Assembly (NCBI GenBank): GCA_021787985.1
Contig: JAJYLG010000016.1
Location: 1-47,351 of the forward strand
DNA length: 47,351 bases
Source of the DNA: Chloroflexota bacterium
Lineage (GTDB): Bacteria > Chloroflexota > Dehalococcoidia > DSGV01
Reading direction: 5' to 3'
The position numbers were made by a program, and so were the translations under genes. Numbering within the stretch: the first letter of the stretch is position 1; each line of letters opens with the position of its first letter. Below are positions 1-9,185 of this stretch, piece by piece. The notes below the pieces were generated by a model. It saw nothing but the letters and a program-made list of their open reading frames with translations, did no database searches and had not been told where the DNA came from.

Positions 1-135
<135 letters not shown>

Positions 136-2211
136 TCAAGCCCGGCTGCGGGCCAGCATTGCTTCCGAAGCCGCCCGTGGCAACCCAGCGTAGTGGTCGA
201 ACTCCATGCTGTGCGTGCCCCGGCCCTGCGTCATCGAACGCAGCTCGGTCGTATAGCCGAACAGCTCGGCCAGCGGCACCTCGGCACGGATCACCTGCAG
301 GTTGCCGACCGCCTCCATGCCCACCACGTGTCCGCGGCGTGCGTTGATATCGCCCACGACATCGCCGAGGAAGCTCTCCGGCACTCGGATCTCGAGCTTC
401 ATGACCGGTTCGAGGATGACCGGACCGGCCTTCCCCACCGCCTCGCGCACCCCAATGGAGCCCGCGGTGCGGAACGACAGCTCGTTCGAGTCGACCGGGT
501 GATAGCCCCCGTCGACCAGCGTCACCTCCACGTCGAGCACCGGGTAGCCGGCGAGCACGCCGCTCTCCAGCCGCTCGCGCACGCCGGCCTCCACCGCCCC
601 GATGAACTCCCGCGGGATGGCGCCGCCCACGACCTTGTCGACGAACACCACACCCGAGCCGCGCTCCAGCGGCCGCACGTCCAGCACCACGACGCCATAC
701 TGTCCACGACCGCCCGTTTGGCGGACGAAGCGCCCCTCGGCGTGCGCCGGGCGCGTGATGGTCTCCTTGTAGGCGACCTGCGGGCGGCCGACGTTCGCCT
801 CCACCCGGTACTCACGCCGCATCCGGTCCACCAGGACATCGAGGTGCAGCTCGCCCATGCCGGAGATGATCGTCTGGCCGGTCTCCTTGTCGTAGCGGAC
901 GCGAAACGTCGGGTCCTCCTCGGCCAGGCGGGTGAGGGCCTCGCCCATGCGGTCCTGATCGTCCTTGGTCTTGGGCTCGATCGCCACCGAGATGACTGGC
1001 TCTGGGAACTGGATCGCTTCCAACAGGACGGGATGGTCGGGGTCGCACAGCGTGTCGCCGGTGAAGGTGCCCTTGAGCCCGCCGACGGCCGCGATGCCGC
1101 CGGCCTGGACCTCCTCGATCTCCTCGCGCTTGTCCGCGTGCATCACGTACATGCGGCCCATGCGCTCCCGCTGATGGCGCGCCGTGCTCATCACCTGCTG
1201 GCCCACCCGCACGGTGCCGGAGTAGACGCGGAAGTAGGCCAGCCGCCCCACGTAGGGGTCGGCCACGATCTTGAAGGCCAGGGCGGCCAGCGGCTCGCTG
1301 TCCTCGGCGCGACGCTCCACCGGTTCATCGCTGTCCGGGTGACGGCCTGCGACGGGCGGGATATCGACCGGCGACGGCAGGTAGTCCACCACCGCGTCGA
1401 GCAGCGGCTGCACACCCTTGTTGCGCAACGCGCTGCCGCAGAGCACGGGCGTGACCGTGTTGGCGATCGTCTGGCGCCGGATCGCCTTCTTCAGTTCGGC
1501 CACGCCGATCTCGCGGCCCTCGATGTAGCTGATCATGAGCTGCTCGTCGTGCTCGGCCACGCGCTCCACCAGCAGATCGCGATGGCGCTTCGCCTCGTCG
1601 CGCAACGAGTCCGGGATGGGGCCGATCGTCGGCCGGTCGTCGCGGCTGCCGGTGAAGGTAATCGCCTCCCCCGCGACCAGGTCGACCACTCCGGTGAAGT
1701 CCGCCTCGAAACCGATGGGAATGTGGAGCGTCACCGGCTCCATGCTCAGGCGGTCACGGATCATCTCGACCGTACGCCAGAAGTTCGCGCCCACGCGGTC
1801 CATCTTGTTCACGAAACAGATGCGCGGCACGCGATACTTGTCGGCCTGACGCCACACCGTCTCGCTCTGCGGCTCCACGCCGGCAACCGCGTCGAACACG
1901 ACCACACCGCCGTCAAGCACGCGCAGGCTACGCTCCACCTCGGCGGTGAAGTCGACATGCCCGGGCGTATCGATCAGGTTGATGGTGTGCCCGCCCCAAC
2001 TGCAGGTGGTGGCGGCGGCGGTGATCGTGATGCCGCGCTCGCGCTCTTGCACCATCCAGTCCATCACCGCCGTGCCCTCGTGGGTCTCGCCGATCTTGTA
2101 GGTCCGGCCGGTGTAGAACAGGACACGCTCCGATACCGTCGTCTTGCCGGCGTCGATGTGGGCAATGATCCCGATATTGCGAAGTTTCTCGATCGGTACC
2201 GCGCGTGCCAT
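136..2211 (-). CDS. fusA: Elongation factor G
   Basis: EF-G is the GTPase that moves tRNA and mRNA through the ribosome after peptide transfer and helps split ribosomes. At 691 residues the protein has the normal length. All G motifs are readable: AHIDAGKTT at residues 17-25, RGITI at 59-63, DTPGH at 81-85 and NKMD at 135-138. Domains II to V follow. It starts at an ATG 28 bases below the rpsG stop, in the conserved str operon order between rpsG and tuf. It is expected to be co-transcribed from the promoter near position 3400. Long open frames on the opposite strand here are shadows of this GC-rich gene. Confidence 0.98.
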   Translation of the reverse strand: MARAVPIEKLRNIGIIAHIDAGKTTVSERVLFYTGRTYKIGETHEGTAVMDWMVQERERGITITAAATTCSWGGHTINLIDTPGHVDFTAEVERSLRVLDGGVVVFDAVAGVEPQSETVWRQADKYRVPRICFVNKMDRVGANFWRTVEMIRDRLSMEPVTLHIPIGFEADFTGVVDLVAGEAITFTGSRDDRPTIGPIPDSLRDEAKRHRDLLVERVAEHDEQLMISYIEGREIGVAELKKAIRRQTIANTVTPVLCGSALRNKGVQPLLDAVVDYLPSPVDIPPVAGRHPDSDEPVERRAEDSEPLAALAFKIVADPYVGRLAYFRVYSGTVRVGQQVMSTARHQRERMGRMYVMHADKREEIEEVQAGGIAAVGGLKGTFTGDTLCDPDHPVLLEAIQFPEPVISVAIEPKTKDDQDRMGEALTRLAEEDPTFRVRYDKETGQTIISGMGELHLDVLVDRMRREYRVEANVGRPQVAYKETITRPAHAEGRFVRQTGGRGQYGVVVLDVRPLERGSGVVFVDKVVGGAIPREFIGAVEAGVRERLESGVLAGYPVLDVEVTLVDGGYHPVDSNELSFRTAGSIGVREAVGKAGPVILEPVMKLEIRVPESFLGDVVGDINARRGHVVGMEAVGNLQVIRAEVPLAELFGYTTELRSMTQGRGTHSMEFDHYAGLPRAASEAMLARSRA

Positions 2212-2239
2212 TCGAACAGATCCGTTTTCCCCGTAGCCC

Positions 2240-2710
2240 CTACCAGCGATAGTGGGCGAAGGCGCGGTTCGCCTCCGCCATGCGATGGGTGTCGTCGCGC
2301 TTCTTCACCGTGGCGCCCTGACCGTTGGCGGCGTCCAACAGCTCGCCAGCGAGCCTCTCCGCCATGGAGCGGCCGCCCCGCTTGCGCGCCGTCTGCAGGA
2401 GCCAGCGCATCGCCAGCGCCACCCGACGCTCGGCGCGGATGTCTACCGGCACCTGCAGCGTGGCGCCGCCGACGCGCCGCGGCTTCACCTCGACCACGGG
2501 CGTGGCGTTGCGCATCGCCGCCTCGAACACCTCGATCGGGCTGCGACGCACCTGCTGCTCGATCCGGTCCAGTGCGTCGTAGACGACGCGCTCGGCGGTC
2601 GACTTCTTGCCGCGCTGCATTACCTTGTTGATGAACATCTGCAACTGGCGGCTGTTGAACCGTGGGTCAGGCGGGCTCTCCCGCCGTACGACTCGCGCAC
2701 GCCTCGGCAT
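2240..2710 (-). CDS. rpsG: Small ribosomal subunit protein uS7
   Basis: uS7 is a primary 16S rRNA-binding protein that nucleates the 30S head and contacts the E-site tRNA. The protein has the standard 156 residues, starts [11 protein letters not shown] and ends in the HYRW tail. The central [14 protein letters not shown] region is typical of the family. It lies between rpsL (98-base gap upstream) and fusA (28-base gap downstream), all on the minus strand. The 98-base gap, 2711-2808, has no gene. In Escherichia coli S7 represses its own operon by binding that intercistronic region. Nothing in this sequence proves the same control here. Confidence 0.97.
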   Translation of the reverse strand: MPRRARVVRRESPPDPRFNSRQLQMFINKVMQRGKKSTAERVVYDALDRIEQQVRRSPIEVFEAAMRNATPVVEVKPRRVGGATLQVPVDIRAERRVALAMRWLLQTARKRGGRSMAERLAGELLDAANGQGATVKKRDDTHRMAEANRAFAHYRW

Positions 2711-2808
2711 CGGCCATCTCTCCCCGAGGGATCACATCTTCCACCGAGCACTGCTGCCCGGGATCGGTCGAGGTCGCCTCTGGCGACCCTGCTCTTGTCC
2801 GGCGCCGG

Positions 2809-3225
2809 CTAGCTCTTCGGCCGACGCGCCCCGTACTTGCTGCGTCCCTGCTTGCGGTTCTGTACGCCCTGGGCATCGAGCGCCCCACGGACGATGTGGT
2901 AGCGGACTCCCGGCAGGTCCTTGACGCGGCCGCCGCGGATGAGGACCACCGAGTGCTCCTGCAGGTTGTGGCCCACGCCCGGGATGTACGCGGTGACCTC
3001 GATGCCGTTCGTGAGCCGCACACGCGCCACCTTACGCAGCGCCGAGTTCGGCTTCTTCGGCGTCACAGTGCGCACCTGCGTACACACGCCCCGCTTCTGC
3101 GGAGAGCCCACGTCCCGCAACTGCCGGTTGCGCAGCGCATTGAAATGGAAGCGCAGCGCGGGTGACTTCGTCCGCTTCTGGGCCTTCGCGCGGCCGCTGC
3201 GGACCAACTGGCTGATCGTCGGCAC
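2809..3225 (-). CDS. rpsL: Small ribosomal subunit protein uS12
   Basis: uS12 sits at the decoding centre and monitors codon-anticodon pairing; it is the classical streptomycin-resistance target. The protein is 138 residues. The conserved [11 protein letters not shown] and [13 protein letters not shown] blocks are present, with the streptomycin-related lysines unmutated. Between KSPAL and GSPQKRGVC there is an extra stretch (about residues 27-41, [15 protein letters not shown]) that many bacterial S12 proteins lack, which accounts for the length. It is the first gene of the str operon, about 170 bases below the promoter at 3403-3431. The ATG start gives the standard [10 protein letters not shown]-terminus. 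Confidence 0.97.
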   Translation of the reverse strand: MPTISQLVRSGRAKAQKRTKSPALRFHFNALRNRQLRDVGSPQKRGVCTQVRTVTPKKPNSALRKVARVRLTNGIEVTAYIPGVGHNLQEHSVVLIRGGRVKDLPGVRYHIVRGALDAQGVQNRKQGRSKYGARRPKS

Positions 3226-3402
3226 GAGCTACTCCTGCAGGTCGATCTCGCTGACTCCGATGGCCACAAGGAAAGGCCGAGGTCCCACCTCTGAGCGAGT
3301 CCGGCGTCCCGCGGGTCAACGCGCGCGGCGATACTGCCGACCGTCCTCAGCGTCCGGGCTCTCTGGCCTCCGGGCCGTCCCTGAATCAGGCGCCAAGGGT
3401 AT

Positions 3403-3431
3403 AGTCTAAGTCCGCTTCACAATCGTGTCAA
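3403..3431 (-). promoter_or_regulatory. Sigma-70-type promoter of the str operon
   Basis: On the minus strand there is TTGACA (3431-3426), a 17-base spacer and TAGACT (3408-3403). This matches the housekeeping consensus closely and predicts transcription from about 3396 with a leader of about 170 nt before rpsL. The interval 3226-3447 contains no gene. The promoter lies just beyond the livF stop, so the str operon probably starts independently of the liv operon. Confidence 0.8.
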
Positions 3432-3447
3432 CCGCGCTGCCGGTTGA

Positions 3448-4149
3448 TCAGACGCCCAGGTACGTCCGCACCTCGGGGCTGTCTCGCAGCTCGGCGGCAG
3501 GCGCCTCGTGCTGGATCCGCCCCTTCTCCAGGATGTAGCCGCGGCTGGCCAGACGGAGCGCGAAGAGCGCGTTCTGCTCGCAGAGCAGCATGCTCATGCC
3601 CTCGTCCTTGAGGAGCTGCAGCCACTCGCCCAACTGGCCAACCACCGCCGGCGCCAGTCCCTCGGTTGGCTCGTCCAGCAGCAGCAGCTTCGGGTTCGCG
3701 ACCAGCGCCCGCCCGAGCTTGAGCATCTGCTGCTCGCCGCCGCTCAGGAAGCCGGCGCGCCGGCTGTCCAGCTCGGCCAGCTTGGGAAAGACCTTGTGAA
3801 CCCGCTCGATCGTCCAGACCGCCTCGCCGGCCACCCCATCGTGCGCCGCCAGCTCCAGGTTCTGCCGCACCGTCAGGTCGCTGAAGATGCGCCGCCCACT
3901 GGGGACGAACGCGATCCCCAGCCGCGAGATGGCGTACGTCGGCCGGTGGGTGATCTCGCGCCCCTCCAGCACCACGTGCCCGCGCCGCGCCGGCGTGAGC
4001 CCCATGACGCTGCGCAGCGTCGTCGTCTTGCCCGCGCCGTTGCGGCCGAGCAGCGTCACGACCTCGCCCTCGCCGACGGTCAGGCTCACCCCTTGGAGGA
4101 TGTAGCTCTGCCCGTAGTAGGTGTGGATCTCGCGGACATCGAGCATCAT
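3448..4149 (-). CDS. livF: Branched-chain amino-acid ABC transporter ATP-binding protein LivF
   Basis: One of two ATPases that power the HAAT/Liv-type importer in this operon. The 233-residue protein has Walker A GRNGAGKT at 35-42, the signature LSGGEQ at 135-140 and Walker B LLLLDEP at 155-161. The LivF-specific start pattern LDVREIHTYYG and the short C-terminus separate it from LivG. The reading frame stays open far upstream to 4590, but family alignment and the ATGA overlap with the livG stop place the start at 4149 (or the second ATG, 4146). It is the last gene of the liv operon. The transported substrate cannot be read from the sequence; amino acids, amides or urea are all possible in this family. 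Confidence 0.94.
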   Translation of the reverse strand: MMLDVREIHTYYGQSYILQGVSLTVGEGEVVTLLGRNGAGKTTTLRSVMGLTPARRGHVVLEGREITHRPTYAISRLGIAFVPSGRRIFSDLTVRQNLELAAHDGVAGEAVWTIERVHKVFPKLAELDSRRAGFLSGGEQQMLKLGRALVANPKLLLLDEPTEGLAPAVVGQLGEWLQLLKDEGMSMLLCEQNALFALRLASRGYILEKGRIQHEAPAAELRDSPEVRTYLGV

Positions 4150-4892
4150 ACCTGGTCTCCGAGGTAGACGCGCACCACTTCCTCGTTCTGGCGCACCTCT
4201 TCGGGGACGCCCTCGGCGATCACCCGCCCCTGGTGCATCACCGTGATGCGGTCCGAGATCGCGAACACGACGTTCATGTCGTGCTCGCAGAAGAGCACCG
4301 TGAGGCCGCGCGCCCGCGCCAGGTCGCGCACCAGCTCCACCGTCCGCTCGGTCTCCCACGGCGACATCCCGGCCGTCGGCTCGTCCAGCAGCAGCAGCCG
4401 CGGACCGGTGGCCAGCGCCAGCGCTACCTCCAGCGCGCGTTGGTCGCCATGCGAGAGCGTGCGCGCTTCCTGCTCGGCGACCTCGACCAGCCCCACCGCC
4501 TCGATCACCTCCATCGCCGCATCGCGCGCCGAGCGGTGGTACCAGGTGACGAAGTCGCTCGTGCGCCGGCGGCGCGCCAGCACCGCGCACTGGACCGATT
4601 CCAGCACCGTCATGCGCGGGAACACGTTCGTGATCTGGAAGGCGCGCGCCAGTCCGTGGCGCGTCACGGTGTGCGGTGACTTCCCCGTGATGTCCTCACC
4701 GGCGAAACGGACATGGCCGTGGGTCGGCCGCAGGTGGCCGGTGACGACGTTGAAGAGCGTGGTCTTGCCGGCGCCGTTCGGCCCGATGACGGACCGGATC
4801 TCGCCGTCGTTGACCACCAAGTCCACGTTGTCGACGGCGTGGAAGCCGCCGAACGCTTTCACCAGGCCGTGGGTCTCGAGGAGCACGCCCAT
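4146..4892 (-). CDS. livG: Branched-chain amino-acid ABC transporter ATP-binding protein LivG
   Basis: Second cytoplasmic ATPase of the Liv-type importer. The protein is 248 residues from the ATG at 4892, with Walker A GPNGAGKT at about 37-44, an LSHGDQRALEVALAL signature region and Walker B LLLLDEPTAGMSP. The AGMSP extension after the Walker B glutamate is typical of LivG. The frame extends upstream to 4946, but the start at 4892 gives the usual N-terminus (MGVLLETHGLVKAFGG) and sits one base after the livM stop, as expected for coupled genes. It overlaps livF by four bases. Confidence 0.94.
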   Translation of the reverse strand: MGVLLETHGLVKAFGGFHAVDNVDLVVNDGEIRSVIGPNGAGKTTLFNVVTGHLRPTHGHVRFAGEDITGKSPHTVTRHGLARAFQITNVFPRMTVLESVQCAVLARRRRTSDFVTWYHRSARDAAMEVIEAVGLVEVAEQEARTLSHGDQRALEVALALATGPRLLLLDEPTAGMSPWETERTVELVRDLARARGLTVLFCEHDMNVVFAISDRITVMHQGRVIAEGVPEEVRQNEEVVRVYLGDQV

Positions 4893-4893
4893 C

Positions 4894-5943
4894 TCAGCCC
4901 ACCTCCGCCTGACGGCGCAGGATCGAGCGGACCCGCGCACCCGCACGCCGCCAGCCGGCCAGGGAGAACAACCCCGCCAAGCCGTCCGGCACGAACAGCA
5001 CGATCGCCAGCAGCACGATCCCCAGCACGAGCTGCCAGTGCGTGGTGTACTCGATGATCAGGTCATGCCCGTACTGGTAGACGAGCGCCCCCACCGCCGG
5101 CCCGAGGAAGGTGTACATGCCGCCGATCACGGACACCAGCACCGGGTCGCCGGACTTGGTCCAGTCCAGAAGCTGCGGGTAGGCCGCCTGGTCGTGCACC
5201 ACGAAGAGCACCCCGGCCAGCGCACAAAACGCGCCCGAGATGATGAACGCCAGCAACTGGTGCCAATAGACGTTCACACCCAGCGCTTCCGCCCGCTCGC
5301 GGTTCTCACGGATCGCCCGCAGCGTCAGGCCGAACGGCGACTCGGTGACCTTCCACAGGATGAGCATCGCGATCACCGTCACCGCCAGAACGAAGAGGAA
5401 GCCCGCCTGCGGCTCGGCCAGCTTCGACGGGATCATCGTGCCGAAGATCCCGTTGTCGCCCTGCGTGAAGCCGTACCACTTCTCAGCGACGGTGAAGAAG
5501 AGCTGCGAGAAGGCCAGCGTCAGCAGCGCGAAGTAGAGCCGCCGCGTCCGCAGCGCCAGCGCTCCCACCACCAGCGCCAGGACCGCGCCGGCGACCGGCG
5601 CCAGGATGAAGGCGACCCAGAAGGGCGTCTTGTAATGCGCCCAGCTCGCGGCGACGACATAGGCGCCCAGCCCGTAGAAGGAAGCCTGGCCGAAGGAGAC
5701 CAGCCCTCCGTAGCCCAGCAGCAGATTGGTGGCCACGGCGAACAACGCCAGCGCCAGCACGTTCTCCAGCACCAGCAGCCGCGAGGTCGGCAGCGTGTAC
5801 GACAGCACGACCAGCACCACGATCAGCGCGACCGGAAGCCCGACGCGCCGCACCAGCCGCCAGCCTCGCCGGCGACCCTCGGCCGCGCCGGCCGCTGTCG
5901 GAGCGCCGGCCTCGGCTGTGACTTGGCGAGCCGACTCAGCCAC
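4894..5943 (-). CDS. livM: Branched-chain amino-acid ABC transporter permease LivM
   Basis: One of the two membrane subunits of the Liv-type importer. The 349-residue protein has a basic N-terminal cytosolic segment (about 1-35), then a series of hydrophobic helices from about residue 36 to 330. The conserved permease block GYGGLVSFGQASFYGLGAY and the loop AIRENRERAEALGVN, which couples to the ATPases, are clear. The start codon is GTG at 5943. It lies six bases after livH and one base before livG. It is expected to pair with LivH in the membrane. Confidence 0.94.
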   Translation of the reverse strand: MAESARQVTAEAGAPTAAGAAEGRRRGWRLVRRVGLPVALIVVLVVLSYTLPTSRLLVLENVLALALFAVATNLLLGYGGLVSFGQASFYGLGAYVVAASWAHYKTPFWVAFILAPVAGAVLALVVGALALRTRRLYFALLTLAFSQLFFTVAEKWYGFTQGDNGIFGTMIPSKLAEPQAGFLFVLAVTVIAMLILWKVTESPFGLTLRAIRENRERAEALGVNVYWHQLLAFIISGAFCALAGVLFVVHDQAAYPQLLDWTKSGDPVLVSVIGGMYTFLGPAVGALVYQYGHDLIIEYTTHWQLVLGIVLLAIVLFVPDGLAGLFSLAGWRRAGARVRSILRRQAEVG

Positions 5944-5949
5944 GGCCGC

Positions 5950-6831
5950 TCACCTTTCCGGCGTGCCGAGCAGGCCCCACGGCCGCACGGCCAGCACGAG
6001 GATCATCGCGATGTAGGTGAAGGCCGACGCCCAGGTCGGCACCCACAGGATCCCGATGGCCTGGAACAGCCCCAGGATGATCGCGCCGATCGCCGCCCCC
6101 GCGATCGAGCCCAGACCGCCGATCACGGCGACGATGAACGCTTCCACCAGGATGCCCGCGTCCAGGCCGGGTGCCACCGACACCAGCGGCGCCACCACCG
6201 CGCCGGCCACCCCCGCCAGCAGGGCCCCGATGGTGAACACCGTGGTGAAGAGCAGCCGCACGTTCGTCCCGGTGGCGGCCAGCAGCTCTGGGTCCTCCAC
6301 GGCCGCCCGGATGCGCCAGCCGAGCTTCGTCCGCTGCAGCAGTAGCCACATCGCCACTCCGACCACGACGGCCACGCCCATGACGAAGAAGTTGTACTTC
6401 GGGAAGCTCCGCCCCAGCACGTTCACCTGCCCGGTGAGCACCGGCGCCGCCTGCACCGACCGGAACGCGCCCCCCCAGATCTGCAGCGCCACATCGGCGA
6501 AGATGTAGAACAGCGCGAACGTCGCCAGCAACTGCGTCAGGTGCTCCTTGGTGTAGATGCGCCGCATGATCGTCACTTCTGTGGCCGTGCCCATCGCCGC
6601 CACGATCAGCGGCGCCACGAGCAGCGCGACCCAGAACATGCCGGACGCGCCCGTGCCCTTGCCCACGATGGCAGCCACGATGAAGGCGGCGTACATGTAG
6701 AAGCTGCCATGCGCGATGTTGATCACCCGCATCGCGCCGAACACCAGCGTCATGCCCGCCGACACCATGAACAGGTACCCGGCAACGGTCATGCCGCTGA
6801 GAAGCTGAATGGCAACGTTGCCCAAGTCCAC
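5950..6831 (-). CDS. livH: Branched-chain amino-acid ABC transporter permease LivH
   Basis: The other membrane subunit of the importer, 293 residues, the usual LivH length. It starts with a GTG and has the family hallmarks GMTLVFGAMRVINIAHGSFYM near residue 26 and RAAVEDPELLAATGTNV in the cytoplasmic coupling loop. The C-terminal GGLGSIAGAAIGAIILGL block is also typical. It follows the binding-protein gene after a 140-base spacer that contains a strong hairpin (6939-6966), and it is followed closely by livM. This spacing suggests that it is translated from a less abundant, read-through part of the transcript. Confidence 0.94.
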   Translation of the reverse strand: MDLGNVAIQLLSGMTVAGYLFMVSAGMTLVFGAMRVINIAHGSFYMYAAFIVAAIVGKGTGASGMFWVALLVAPLIVAAMGTATEVTIMRRIYTKEHLTQLLATFALFYIFADVALQIWGGAFRSVQAAPVLTGQVNVLGRSFPKYNFFVMGVAVVVGVAMWLLLQRTKLGWRIRAAVEDPELLAATGTNVRLLFTTVFTIGALLAGVAGAVVAPLVSVAPGLDAGILVEAFIVAVIGGLGSIAGAAIGAIILGLFQAIGILWVPTWASAFTYIAMILVLAVRPWGLLGTPER

Positions 6832-6867
6832 CGCCCGCCTCCTCTGCCACCCGTCTCACACGCCTCT

Positions 6868-6883
6868 CCCCGCGAAGGCGGGG
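6868..6883. repeat. Short palindromic repeat, CCCCGC-GAAG-GCGGGG
   Basis: A 6-bp inverted repeat with a GAAG loop between livH and the hairpin at 6939. The same core with a longer stem is found inside the acyl-CoA dehydrogenase gene at 43526-43543, and a related form lies at 29426-29443. It is one of a family of small interspersed palindromes in this window. No function is evident. Confidence 0.7.
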
Positions 6884-6938
6884 CCTGCTTCCAGTCGGAT
6901 CTGGTCCTAGGGCGCTGCGACCGCGCCGACCGAGCGGA

Positions 6939-6966
6939 GGGGCGGGAGCCGAACGGCTCCCGCCCC
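6939..6966 (-). terminator. Intergenic hairpin after the binding-protein gene (attenuating or stabilising)
   Basis: A perfect 12-bp stem (GGGGCGGGAGCC and its complement) with a 4-base loop starts six bases after the binding-protein stop codon. There is no T-tract on the minus strand. In ABC importer operons such hairpins commonly let the binding-protein mRNA accumulate above the permease mRNAs by partial termination or by blocking 3' decay. That role is inferred. Confidence 0.6.
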
Positions 6967-6971
6967 CTCGC

Positions 6972-8285
6972 CTACTTACCTCGAAGCGCCTCCGACTCCG
7001 CGCAGGTCAGCATGATCTTGTCAGGCTGCCCAATGAACACGTTGGTGGGAGTCCGGAAACCGTAGGTCGAGTTCACCTGGTCCGACAGCGTGCCCACGTA
7101 CTCGGGGATCTCCGCCTGGTGGTCGCACGCCCGGATCTTGATGTCGCCGCGGACGGTCGACACGGTCACACCCGGCAGGGCGGCCGCGATCTTGTCGCCG
7201 TCGAAGCTGTTGGCCTTCTTCACACCGTCGGCCCACGTCTGGACCGCCGAGTAGGCCAGGATCGAGAAGATGCCCGGCCACTGGCCGAACTTCGCGTGGT
7301 ACTGGTCAATGAACGTCTTGATCTTGGCGTTGTCCACGCCCGGCGTGCCGTCGGGCAGATAGATCGGCGCGCGGAACCAGGTCACGCCGCCCGCCGGCGC
7401 GTCCGCGCCCAGCGGCTGCAACGCCGAGATGCTGTAGGCGCCGAACATCTTCATCTGCTTGGCCAGGTTGTAGCCGGCGGCCTGCTTTGAGAAGGTGACC
7501 AGGTCGCCACCGTAGATCGCCAGGAAGAGGGCGTCCGGCTTCGCGCTCTGAATCGCCGAGATGTACGGGGTGAAATCGGACGAGCCGAGCTTCGGCCACT
7601 GCGCGTTGACGACCTCGACGCCTGGCTTGCAGGCCTTCAGGTCCTTGATGAACGTGTCCACCGTGTCGTGGCCGTAGCTGTAGTCCGGCCCGATTGTCGC
7701 CCACTTGGTGTACGGCTGCTGGCAGGCGTAGGCGGCGATCGCCCGCGGCTCCATGGTCGTGTTGGGCACGACCTGGAAGCCATACTTGGTGAACTGCTTC
7801 GTCATCAGGACCGTGTCGTTGGACGTGTGGAAGAAGATCGGGATCTTGTTCTGCGCGGCGATGCCCTCCTCGGCGGCCGCCACCGCGCTGCTCACGGGCC
7901 CGAAGACCGCCACGACCTTGTCGTTCAGGATCATGTTGCGAACGTTGGTCGAGCCGACATCCGGCTTGGCCTGGTCGTCCGCCGACACTACCTCGATCTT
8001 CTTGCCGAGCAGCCCGCCCTTGGCGTTGAGGTCGTCAACGGCGAGCGTAACGCCTTGCAGGCCGTTCTTCCCGAGCTGGGCGATCGCCCCGCTCAGCGTC
8101 GTGGAGATCCCCACCTTGACGGTGCCGGTGAAGGCCGCCGGCTGCGTGCCGGTCGCGGCGGCAGGCTGCGTGCCCGTCGCCTGTGGCGTCGCGGTCGACT
8201 TGGATGAGCCCTTGCAGGACATCGCGGCCAACGCCAGCCCCACGGCCAGCGTCAGGGCGAGCCACCTGAACCGAGTGTTTCTCAC
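6972..8285 (-). CDS. Liv-type ABC transporter substrate-binding lipoprotein
   Basis: Extracytoplasmic receptor of the importer (Peripla_BP_6, type 1 fold). From the GTG at 8285 the protein is 437 residues. It has a basic start, a hydrophobic core and the lipobox LAAMSC with Cys24 as the lipidation site, then a Thr/Ala-rich linker. The mature domain begins GTVKVGISTTLSGAIAQLG, the usual start of Liv/urea/amide binding proteins. The GTG is preceded by AAGGGGG at good spacing; an ATG 36 bases upstream lacks this and would bury the signal peptide. The gene lies 37 bases below the XRE-cupin gene on the same strand, and a hairpin separates it from livHMGF. The ligand is unknown. Confidence 0.92.
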   Translation of the reverse strand: MRNTRFRWLALTLAVGLALAAMSCKGSSKSTATPQATGTQPAAATGTQPAAFTGTVKVGISTTLSGAIAQLGKNGLQGVTLAVDDLNAKGGLLGKKIEVVSADDQAKPDVGSTNVRNMILNDKVVAVFGPVSSAVAAAEEGIAAQNKIPIFFHTSNDTVLMTKQFTKYGFQVVPNTTMEPRAIAAYACQQPYTKWATIGPDYSYGHDTVDTFIKDLKACKPGVEVVNAQWPKLGSSDFTPYISAIQSAKPDALFLAIYGGDLVTFSKQAAGYNLAKQMKMFGAYSISALQPLGADAPAGGVTWFRAPIYLPDGTPGVDNAKIKTFIDQYHAKFGQWPGIFSILAYSAVQTWADGVKKANSFDGDKIAAALPGVTVSTVRGDIKIRACDHQAEIPEYVGTLSDQVNSTYGFRTPTNVFIGQPDKIMLTCAESEALRGK

Positions 8286-8322
8286 CGCTTTTCCCCCTTG
8301 ATACTTGCGCGGTAGGCGCATG

Positions 8323-9039
8323 CTACCGCTCGGTGATGGTGCCGTCGTGGCCCGGCTTCGCCCCTTCCGGGGTCGTGATCACCGCCACCTCCCTTCTTGC
8401 CCCGTTGAGCGTGCGCCGGCGTCGCATGGGGGTCGAGAGCCCCGCGCCGGCGGGCGCCCGCGGTCCGGCCGTGAAGCAGTACACCGATAGCACCTCCGCC
8501 GGCTCCCCGTCACGCGACTCGACGTTGTGCGGATGGTCGCCGTCGAAGTAGGCAAGGTCTCCGGGATCCAGTGGGTAGCGCCCTCCATCGAAGATGAAGT
8601 TGATATGCCCCTTGACGACGAAGAGCATCTCCTCGCCGTCGTGGACCAGGCCGGGCTTGCGCGGCACCTTCGCCGGAACGCCCAGAAGGAACGGATCCAT
8701 ACGCTTCAGCCGCCGCTTGTGCGCCAGCGATTGATACGTGTACCCGAACGTCGTTCCATCCTTCGCCACCTCGCGACGCTCCCCCGCGCGCACGATGACC
8801 ATCGGCTGGTCGGCCGCATCATCATCGAAGAACCAGCCGACCTCGACGTTCAGCGCCTTGGCGATGCGGTGCAGGTTGGCGATGGCGATGGTGACCCGGC
8901 CCGACTCGAGCTTCGAGATCAGGCTCTTACTGAAGCCCACACGCTCTGCCAGCTCAACCTGCGACAAGCCGCGCGTCTCGCGCAGATCCCGGATGTGCGC
9001 GCCGATCATGCGCTCGACGGCGCGTTGCTCAAGCTCCAC
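8323..9039 (-). CDS. XRE-family regulator with C-terminal cupin domain
   Basis: Predicted cytoplasmic DNA-binding regulator of 238 residues. Residues about 12-66 form a Cro/CI-type helix-turn-helix (LRETRGLSQVELAERVGFS, then SLISKLESG). Residues about 130-205 are a cupin_2 barrel with the motifs HDGEEMLFVVKG and PGDLAYFDGDHPH. This architecture belongs to the SutR/PuuR-like group, in which the cupin is thought to sense a small metabolite. The start is a GTG with AGGA upstream. It is the first gene before the Liv-type importer genes, and its promoter has an operator-like palindrome, so autoregulation and control of the importer are likely. The effector is unknown; an amino acid or amine is a reasonable guess. 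Confidence 0.88.
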   Translation of the reverse strand: MELEQRAVERMIGAHIRDLRETRGLSQVELAERVGFSKSLISKLESGRVTIAIANLHRIAKALNVEVGWFFDDDAADQPMVIVRAGERREVAKDGTTFGYTYQSLAHKRRLKRMDPFLLGVPAKVPRKPGLVHDGEEMLFVVKGHINFIFDGGRYPLDPGDLAYFDGDHPHNVESRDGEPAEVLSVYCFTAGPRAPAGAGLSTPMRRRRTLNGARREVAVITTPEGAKPGHDGTITER

Positions 9040-9063
9040 CCGTCCTGCCCCGATTCCCCCGGT

Positions 9064-9077
9064 TCAACAGATGTTGA
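9064..9077. promoter_or_regulatory. Operator-like palindrome at the XRE-cupin start site
   Basis: TCAACA-GA-TGTTGA is a perfect 6-bp inverted repeat with a 2-base centre. It overlaps the predicted transcription start (about 9077) of the promoter at 9084-9112. Two-fold sites of this size suit XRE-family dimers, so this is the most likely autoregulatory site. This is inferred from position and symmetry. Confidence 0.6.
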
Positions 9078-9083
9078 TGTCTC

Positions 9084-9112
9084 CGTATACCTCGGGGCGC
9101 CCTCTCGGTCAA
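9084..9112 (-). promoter_or_regulatory. Sigma-70-type promoter of the regulator-importer operon
   Basis: On the minus strand: TTGACC (9112-9107), a 17-base spacer and TATACG (9089-9084). It lies 45 bases above the GTG start of the XRE-cupin gene and is the only good promoter seen between 9040 and 9185, which otherwise holds no gene. Confidence 0.75.
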
Positions 9113-9185
9113 GCGATGCTGACCGCCGGTCGACTCGAAATCGGGCGAATACCTGATCCGCGGTTCTTCTCGGGAAGTCCGGAGG

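Noticed and set aside
4243-6345. Long plus-strand open frame opposite livG, livM and livH
   Set aside because: Low-complexity Arg/Gln/His-rich translation and full overlap with well-supported genes.
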